DNA from: Sphingomonadaceae bacterium
Lineage (GTDB): Bacteria > Pseudomonadota > Alphaproteobacteria > Sphingomonadales > Sphingomonadaceae
Assembly (NCBI GenBank): GCA_004282995.1
Contig: SHLU01000051.1
Coordinates: 1-11,948, forward strand
Direction: 5' to 3'
DNA: 11,948 nt
The notes below the pieces were generated by a model. It was not told the DNA's origin and did not search any database. It worked only from the letters and a program-made list of their open reading frames with translations. The translations under genes and the position numbers were made by a program. Of this stretch, positions 7,590-11,948 are shown in pieces (position 1 is the stretch's first letter; each line of letters starts with the position of its first letter).

Positions 7590-7623
7590 TGGGGTCGGCA
7601 GCAATGCCGGCCCCATTTGCTTT
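7590..7623 (+). terminator. Intrinsic terminator of the candidate RNA
   Basis: An 11-bp stem, TGGGGTCGGCA (7590-7600) with TGCCGGCCCCA (7605-7615), carries one G-U pair and a GCAA tetraloop. It is followed by the T-rich tract TTTGCTTT (7616-7623). It points to a + strand transcript ending here, although no protein gene lies within 600 bases upstream. Confidence 0.75.
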
Positions 7624-7646
7624 GCCCCACGCTCCTGGAGCACGAT

Positions 7647-7680
7647 CTCACTTGGCTTGCTGGCTCACCTGGCTTGCTGG
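7647..7680. repeat. 17-bp tandem duplication
   Basis: CTCACTTGGCTTGCTGG (7647-7663) is followed directly by CTCACCTGGCTTGCTGG (7664-7680), with one mismatch. It lies between the terminator of the RNA candidate and rlpA. A 7-bp hairpin (GGGGTGA 7704-7710 with TCACCCC 7720-7726) follows. Nothing else was recognised between 7681 and 7886. Confidence 0.8.
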
Positions 7681-7886
7681 CCGAATCGCCAATCGCATAT
7701 CTTGGGGTGACAAGCCTCATCACCCCCCAGATCATGGTTAAAATCCGAAACTGTTCCCCAAAAGCTGTCGACTAGCGATCGGCTCGCCGCAAAAATGCCT
7801 CGATTCGAGGTAGGCTGACCCCTCGCTGCGACGGGTTGTCTGCCCAAACCTGTCGTTCCTGAGGTGCGTGCCCTATCTGGCCTGCC

Positions 7887-8429
7887 ATGATCGGACGGGA
7901 CAAATACGACAGCTGGCGGGCCTTGACGGCTGCGGCGTTGGTGATGGCTGCGGCTCTTCCCGCACAGGCCTCGACCCCGTCGATGCTCGACGGCGACATT
8001 ACCGAAGCCGAATTCGAACAGAGCTTCGAGCGCTTCGAAGCCTTGCCCGCAGCGCCTTCGCCGGGTCACGGCGTGGTTGACCTGGAAAGTTTCGATCCCC
8101 CGCTAGAACCCGAACTCGACGAGCATGACACTGTGCGCTCGCTCGGCGTCGGGGTTGCTTCCTATTATGGCAAGCGGTTCCACGGGCGTCCCACAGCCAG
8201 TGGCGAACGGTTCAACATGCGCGCCATGACTGCCGCCCACAAGACTTTGCCTTTCGGGACCAAGGTGCGAGTGATCAATCCTCGTAACGGTCGCGAAGTG
8301 GTAGTGCGGATCAACGACCGCGGCCCCTACAGCGGCGGCCGGGCAATCGACTTGTCACGTGCAGCGGCGGAAGAGATCGGGCTCATCAATGCCGGTCACG
8401 GCCGCGTTGAACTCGAAGTGGTTTCCTGA
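7887..8429 (+). CDS. RlpA-like double-psi beta-barrel protein, exported
   Basis: The 180-residue protein starts with a Sec signal peptide (hydrophobic about 12-26, probable cleavage after AQA, residue 28). A short acidic linker (30-88) follows, then the RlpA double-psi beta-barrel domain (about 88-179). Family blocks are GVASYYGKRFHGRPTASGE (89-107), AAHKTLPFGT (116-125) and INDRGPYSGGRAIDLS (142-157). These include the His, Asp and Asp residues linked to lytic transglycosylase activity in Pseudomonas RlpA. Unlike E. coli RlpA it lacks a lipobox cysteine and a C-terminal SPOR domain, so it is probably soluble in the periplasm. Septal targeting would need another partner. ATG 7887 is the only start giving the signal peptide, but the nearest purine-rich site (GAGGT, 7861) is far away. 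Confidence 0.88.
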   Translation: MIGRDKYDSWRALTAAALVMAAALPAQASTPSMLDGDITEAEFEQSFERFEALPAAPSPGHGVVDLESFDPPLEPELDEHDTVRSLGVGVASYYGKRFHGRPTASGERFNMRAMTAAHKTLPFGTKVRVINPRNGREVVVRINDRGPYSGGRAIDLSRAAAEEIGLINAGHGRVELEVVS

Positions 8430-8448
8430 GGCGAGTTCGAATTCTTAG

Positions 8449-8469
8449 CGTGGTGTCTGAGACGCCACG
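8449..8469. terminator. Hairpin between convergent genes
   Basis: CGTGGTGTC (8449-8457) pairs with GACGCCACG (8461-8469), a 9-bp stem with one G-U pair and a TGA loop. It sits between the convergent ends of the RlpA-like gene and the oxygenase gene, where a bidirectional terminator is expected. No T-run flanks it on either strand, so termination by this hairpin alone is uncertain. Confidence 0.4.
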
Positions 8470-8490
8470 TGTGCCCCTGCGCGCGCCCAG

Positions 8491-9111
8491 TTAGATCTTT
8501 AATTCGCTTACATCCCTGAAACTGCCAATCGTCCCGCGCACGAAAGTATTGAAGGCGATCGCGTAGCGGTTCTGGCTCGAATTGTTCGGCTCCACATAGT
8601 GCTGCAACCCACTGGAAAATAGCACGATGTCGCCTTTCTTCGGCACCACTGCATTGCGCGGCGCGTTGTAGATGTTCTGCTTGCGGCCATCGATAATGAA
8701 TTCGAGCTGGCGGTAGCTGTTATGGCGCTCGAAGATCATGTTGCCCGGCGGGTCGGGCATGTCGGTATAATAAAGCGATCCCGAGACGATGGAGTTCGAA
8801 TGGGTATGGCCATGCATGCCGACTCCGGGCGGATTCATCAGCGCCCAGCTTTGCGTGACCTCCAGCTTTTGGGTGATGCCCAGCACTTCGGAAGCGTAGG
8901 TATCGAGAGCGGATTGAACGGCCTCGGCGATGCTTTTGAGCTTGGGTTGGTCAAACAGATAAAGCTCGTCTGAAATCTGGTTCACCTGGTTGCTGTTCAT
9001 TTTCAGCGACTGGATGAACTTGACCTGCGCCGGCGAGATTGCATCGGCAATGTTCATTACGAAATACGGTTCCGCAAACAGCGGTTTGACGTCGAAAGCG
9101 CGCGTGGCCAT
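8491..9111 (-). CDS. 2OG-Fe(II) oxygenase-like protein (TIGR02466/2OG-FeII_Oxy_5 type)
   Basis: The 206-residue protein resembles the putative 2-oxoglutarate/Fe(II) oxygenases of the TIGR02466 group, found in marine bacteria and phages. The central block SWALMNPPGVGMHGHTHSNS (88-107) is followed by VSGSLYYTD and, later, GDIVLFSSGLQHYVEPNNSSQNR (160-182). In the last block H171 and R182 are the expected distal iron ligand and 2-oxoglutarate-binding arginine. Around the first metal site there are three alternating histidines (H100, H102, H104). The usual HxD/E acid is not obvious. No signal peptide or membrane segment is seen. It is convergent with the RlpA-like gene. A perfect palindrome GGTTATAACC lies just upstream of the ATG. 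The substrate is unknown. Confidence 0.75.
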   Translation of the reverse strand: MATRAFDVKPLFAEPYFVMNIADAISPAQVKFIQSLKMNSNQVNQISDELYLFDQPKLKSIAEAVQSALDTYASEVLGITQKLEVTQSWALMNPPGVGMHGHTHSNSIVSGSLYYTDMPDPPGNMIFERHNSYRQLEFIIDGRKQNIYNAPRNAVVPKKGDIVLFSSGLQHYVEPNNSSQNRYAIAFNTFVRGTIGSFRDVSELKI

Positions 9112-9112
9112 C

Positions 9113-9122
9113 GGTTATAACC
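9113..9122. promoter_or_regulatory. Palindrome GGTTATAACC next to oxygenase start
   Basis: A perfect 10-bp palindrome lies one base upstream of the ATG of the minus-strand oxygenase gene, within its ribosome-binding region. It could be a small operator, but a chance occurrence is possible. Confidence 0.2.
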
Positions 9123-9260
9123 CCCCGGTCATTATGGAGGGTCGGGTTTAAGGGACGGTAGAGCCGTGATGCAAGAGGCCGGATCGGACTTTCGTCGCTT
9201 TGACAATCGCGCCTTGCGGATTCTATCTCGCAGTCGCCCGGTCCTGTCGGCCAGGCGGGG

Positions 9261-9464
9261 CTAACCAGTCTTCTTGGATCGACCGTCTAGCGTTCCGAGC
9301 GCTTTGCCGAAGGCGTCCATGGTCGCGCGCGTCCGCCCGCCCGGGCGAATCTCGATCTCGGTATCACACCCCAGGCACTGGAGAGGCTCGCCACGGACGA
9401 GCTGCCCGGCATCAATGGCCAGTCCGTTGCGGCAAACTGGACACGAAATCTGCGAAATAGTCAC
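9261..9464 (-). CDS. Small zinc-ribbon protein (67 aa)
   Basis: Starting at GTG 9464, the frame gives a 67-residue protein with SCPVC (7-11) and QCLGC (29-33). These two CxxC knuckles are spaced like a zinc ribbon. A basic tail (about 40-67) follows. A strong GAGGGGG ribosome-binding site lies six bases before the GTG, which decides this start. A longer frame from an upstream ATG would add a non-conserved-looking leader. The same frame continues far into the opposite-strand kinase gene, but that part is an antisense shadow. The gene is divergent from the sensor kinase. A possible -10 (TAATAC on the minus strand, 9490-9495) lacks a good -35. Function is unknown; binding to nucleic acid or protein is possible. 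Confidence 0.72.
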   Translation of the reverse strand: MTISQISCPVCRNGLAIDAGQLVRGEPLQCLGCDTEIEIRPGGRTRATMDAFGKALGTLDGRSKKTG

Positions 9465-9654
9465 CCGATTCCCCCTCGTCACTGCGGATGTATTATCGAG
9501 AAGACAGATGTTTGAATTGGATAAAACCGACATTTGTTCGACTGGCGTTAACCAAGAGCTGTAGTAAATAGTTCGCGACAAAAGACCACGCAATGAAAGG
9601 GTTGAAGGACCCGATAGTGGCCTTGCACACGACGCAACACAGCTAGACGGGGCG

Positions 9655-11202
9655 ATGCACATGTGGAAGAACGCCGGCATGCAGAGCGTCGCGTCTACCT
9701 CCTTGCCTGAAATGCTGGAGCCCATTCTCGATACCGTCTTAGATGCGGTCATCGTCCTGTCGAAGGACGGGCGGGTCGTTGCCTGGAACGGGGTTGCCGA
9801 GGAAACCTTCGGCTGGAGCAGCGAGGAAGCTTGCGGCCAGCTGCTGGCCGATCTCATTGTGCCCAAGATACATCGCGAAGCGCACAAGGCCGGGATGGAC
9901 CGGCTGGGCCAGGGTGGCGCACCGCGTGTGCTCAACCGCAGAATTGAACTTCCTGCCTTGTGCAAGGACGGCAACAAGATCCCTGTCGAATTGTCGATCA
10001 CCACATCGCGCGGGACCGGACGCGAATTCTTCATCGGCTTCCTTCGCGACATCAGCCAGCGCCGCGACGCCGAGGAACTGTTGCGCCGACAACTGCGCGA
10101 ATACGAGGTCATGCTCGAAGTCACGCGGATAGCGGGCCAGGCCGATTCCTTCGAAGACGCCATGCGCACTGTCCTCAAGACGATCTGCGAGATGACGGGA
10201 TGGCAGGCCGGCCACGCTTTCCTGGTTGATCGCAAGGACCCCGATTTGCTGCATGCCTCGATGATCTGGCACGAAGAAGTCGAAGGTTGCGCAACGCAGA
10301 TGATGGCGGCGAGCGACGGGCTGACATTTCGCCGGGGTGAAGGCTTGTCAGGAGAGGTGCTGGAGACCGGCGCGCCGGTCTGGCTCAGCGACATCAATCT
10401 CGAGGGCAATTTCATCCGCCAGGGGTTCGAGTTTCGCGGCGCGTTCGGCTTTCCGCTGCGCAGCCAGGGGCGCATCACCGCGGTTCTCGAATTCTTCTCC
10501 AACTCGCCTACCGCTACCGATGAATCGCAACTTCTTCTGGCGCAGGCGCTGGGTAGCCAGCTTGGGCGGGTGATCGAACGCAGCGAGACCAGCGAGCAGC
10601 GCGAAGTGCTGCTGCACGAGCTCAACCATCGCAACAAGAACCTGTTGGCGGTGGTCCAGTCGATGGCCCGGATTACCTTCTCCGGGCTTGCCGATCCGGA
10701 CAACCGGCTGGATACCTTCAACAGCCGCTTGCAGGCGATGGCGCGGGCACAGGACCTGCTGGTGCGGGGCGAGTGGACCGATTCCACCCTGCGCGAAGTG
10801 ATCGAGGCGGCGCTGAGGGGTTTTGACAGCCACCGCGATCGTTTTACGCTGGCCGGCCCCGACATTCCCACCACCGCGGCGGAAGTGCAGACCAGCGTGC
10901 TGACGCTTCACGAGCTGTGCACCAATGCGCTCAAATACGGCGCCCTCGCTTGCGATGGGGGGACGGTCTCGGTCACCTGGGGCTTCGAGGGCGAAGGGCC
11001 CGGGCGCGAGTTCGTCTTCGAATGGCAGGAACACGGCTGCCAGCTGGATGGCCCGCCGACCCAGACCGGCTTCGGAACCAATCTGCTCAAGCGCGGGCTG
11101 TCACAAGCGCACGGCTCGCAGGTGAAGGTCGAATACAAGCCGGGCGGCGTCCACTACCGCATGGTCACCCCCAGCCCCAAGGCTTCCACTCGCACCGCCT
11201 AG
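9655..11202 (+). CDS. PAS-GAF sensor histidine kinase, HWE family
   Basis: The 515-residue protein has no membrane segment, so it is a cytoplasmic sensor. A PAS domain (about 19-137) contains DGRVVAWNGVAEETFGW and ends in FIGFLRDISQRRDAEE. It lacks the LOV flavin cysteine motif. A GAF-like domain follows (about 150-308). The kinase core is HWE type. The dimerisation/phosphorylation helix has H325 in NHRNKN, the N-box is HELCTNALKYGAL (419-431), and W457-x-E459 gives the HWE signature. GFGTNLLKRGL (472-482) is the G-box. Such kinases in Alphaproteobacteria often act on PhyR or single-domain regulators in the general stress response. No regulator is adjacent, so the partner is unknown. ATG 9661, eight bases after ACGGGG, is an equally good start. 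Confidence 0.9.
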   Translation: MHMWKNAGMQSVASTSLPEMLEPILDTVLDAVIVLSKDGRVVAWNGVAEETFGWSSEEACGQLLADLIVPKIHREAHKAGMDRLGQGGAPRVLNRRIELPALCKDGNKIPVELSITTSRGTGREFFIGFLRDISQRRDAEELLRRQLREYEVMLEVTRIAGQADSFEDAMRTVLKTICEMTGWQAGHAFLVDRKDPDLLHASMIWHEEVEGCATQMMAASDGLTFRRGEGLSGEVLETGAPVWLSDINLEGNFIRQGFEFRGAFGFPLRSQGRITAVLEFFSNSPTATDESQLLLAQALGSQLGRVIERSETSEQREVLLHELNHRNKNLLAVVQSMARITFSGLADPDNRLDTFNSRLQAMARAQDLLVRGEWTDSTLREVIEAALRGFDSHRDRFTLAGPDIPTTAAEVQTSVLTLHELCTNALKYGALACDGGTVSVTWGFEGEGPGREFVFEWQEHGCQLDGPPTQTGFGTNLLKRGLSQAHGSQVKVEYKPGGVHYRMVTPSPKASTRTA

Positions 11203-11214
11203 CTCAAACCGCCG

Positions 11215-11862
11215 TCACTCGACCCGGGCATAATTGAGCGCGATCTCTTCAGTCGGGCGGTCATCGACATCCGGCTGCGCGACGCACGAGGCGACCGTCA
11301 CGTCATGCAGCGTGCGGACCCCGTCATGGGTGCCAATCGTGGCGGTGCGATAGCGCGCGCCGCGATGGCAGCTGCCAGCCCGGACCAGCAGGCGCACCAT
11401 GCCGGCGCCGTCGCTGTCGGGGCGCGAGCGAAGTCCCTGCGCGGCCCTTGCATTATAGACCCGGCCGGTGACCAACGGACGGTCAGGGTCGCCCTGCGCA
11501 GCGGAGGTAGCCTCTCCGGGGTTGTATTTGGGCGCGATATAGCCCTTCTTGCCCCGCCTCGCTTCGGCTGGACCGGCGGCCTTCTCGCCCTTCTCGATCT
11601 TCCACGTGGTCTCGGCATTGCCGCCCTTGCGGCTGCTTTCCTTCATCTCGCGTTCGACCGACCATATCTGCTGTTCTTCGCCCCATGACCACGACAGGAC
11701 TTCGATTGTATCGGCGCGTTCGGCGCCCTGCGCCTCGCCCTCGACACCTTCCATTTTCAGGTAGTAATCCGTCGCCAGCGCAGGAGCCGCCAGCCCCAGC
11801 GTCAGCGCGGCGAGCGCCGTGCCGTAGGCAAAGCGAAGGGCGCGTAAGATAGCTGCTCGCAT
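11215..11862 (-). CDS. Exported Hcp-like (type VI tube-like) protein
   Basis: The 215-residue protein starts with a clear Sec signal peptide (hydrophobic about 12-29, cleavage after ALA at 30). Directly after it, DYYLKMEGVEGEAQG and DTIEVLSWSWGE (32-46, 51-62) match the N-terminal strand region of the Hcp family. The end, TLHDVTVASC and PTEEIALNYARVE (184-193, 203-215), matches the Hcp C-terminus. Between them is a long lysine-, glycine- and charge-rich stretch (about 70-150), probably disordered, in place of the usual strands. Two cysteines (C165, C193) could form a periplasmic disulfide. AAAGGAGG lies six bases before the ATG, an excellent ribosome-binding site. Classical Hcp has no signal peptide, and no type VI genes lie nearby, so a secretion-tube role is doubtful. 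It is convergent with the kinase gene. Confidence 0.78.
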   Translation of the reverse strand: MRAAILRALRFAYGTALAALTLGLAAPALATDYYLKMEGVEGEAQGAERADTIEVLSWSWGEEQQIWSVEREMKESSRKGGNAETTWKIEKGEKAAGPAEARRGKKGYIAPKYNPGEATSAAQGDPDRPLVTGRVYNARAAQGLRSRPDSDGAGMVRLLVRAGSCHRGARYRTATIGTHDGVRTLHDVTVASCVAQPDVDDRPTEEIALNYARVE

Positions 11863-11948
11863 TCTCGGCCTCCTTTCGATTGTCGCATAGGAGGCGGACC
11901 ATACACCCGGCGTCGGAGTCGCACCTAATCGCGCACCCGGCCCATGTC

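Larger units (their letters stand above)
7289..7623 (+). ncRNA. Candidate structured non-coding RNA
   Basis: This core of the 920-base gap has no credible protein frame but a chain of stems. They are 7289-7308 (7 bp, loop TTAAGT), 7327-7338 (GACC-TTCG-GGTC), 7400-7413, 7427-7440 (CTCGC-AAAA-GCGAG), 7443-7456, 7464-7479, 7488-7507 (TTCG loop, one mismatch), 7544-7557 (GCATC-TTCG-GATGC), and the terminator at 7590-7615. Three near-identical motifs GGACGGAA-(C)0-2-GACC occur at 7349-7361, 7368-7381 and 7563-7574. The trinucleotide GGA occurs 18 times. The strand is set by the terminator and by TTCG loops closed C-G. The 5' end is undetermined: another TTCG hairpin lies at 7234-7243, and no clear promoter was found. 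It does not match tmRNA, RNase P RNA, SRP RNA or 6S RNA by their usual conserved strings. Confidence 0.6.

Noticed and set aside
7289..7623. tmRNA, RNase P RNA, SRP RNA or 6S RNA
   Set aside because: No tag-peptide codons, no GAGGAAAGTCC-type RNase P core and no SRP GGAAGCAGC motif are visible.
7286..7741. Open frames of 76-149 codons in the argG-rlpA gap, both strands
   Set aside because: They run across hairpins and the terminator, have low-complexity Arg/Ser/Pro composition, lack good ribosome-binding sites and match no family I know.
9261..10874. A 537-codon open frame on the minus strand
   Set aside because: Most of it is antisense to the well-supported HWE kinase and has a serine/arginine-rich composition typical of shadows. 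Only the terminal 67 codons with two CxxC motifs and a ribosome-binding site are kept.

Overview
The window looks like a chromosomal segment of an alphaproteobacterium, most likely from Sphingomonadales (Erythrobacter/Sphingomonas type). This is inferred from high GC content, an HWE-type histidine kinase, a YiiM-type MOSC protein and tightly overlapping operons. No species can be fixed from the sequence alone. No mobile element, CRISPR array, tRNA or rRNA gene was seen.

Left part (2-3873, + strand): the 3' part of rlmN, then a four-gene overlapping cluster. It encodes a MOSC protein (YiiM type), a pteridine-reductase-type SDR, a four-helix cytochrome b (b561 type) and a Tat-exported sulfite-oxidase-type molybdoenzyme. 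The last two look like a membrane electron-transfer pair. The first two fit a molybdopterin/pterin theme. A DUF1801 gene (minus strand, 3877-4317) converges on this cluster. It diverges from cfa, which has a near-consensus promoter at 4339-4367. cfa is followed by argG (5737-6966).

Centre (6967-7886): 920 bases without a credible protein gene but with many hairpins. The core, about 7289-7623, looks like a structured non-coding RNA. It has repeated hairpins capped by cUUCGg tetraloops, three copies of GGACGGAA-(C)0-2-GACC, and a strong intrinsic terminator at 7590-7623. A 17-bp tandem duplication follows. Upstream lie a long inverted repeat (7018-7066) and further hairpins. This is the best candidate in the window for something undescribed.

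Right part (7887-11862): an exported RlpA-like double-psi beta-barrel protein (+), a 2OG-Fe(II) oxygenase-like protein (-), and a 67-residue zinc-ribbon protein (-). The zinc-ribbon gene diverges from a PAS-GAF-HWE sensor kinase (+). Last is an exported, single-domain Hcp-like protein (-) with two cysteines. No other type VI secretion gene is visible.
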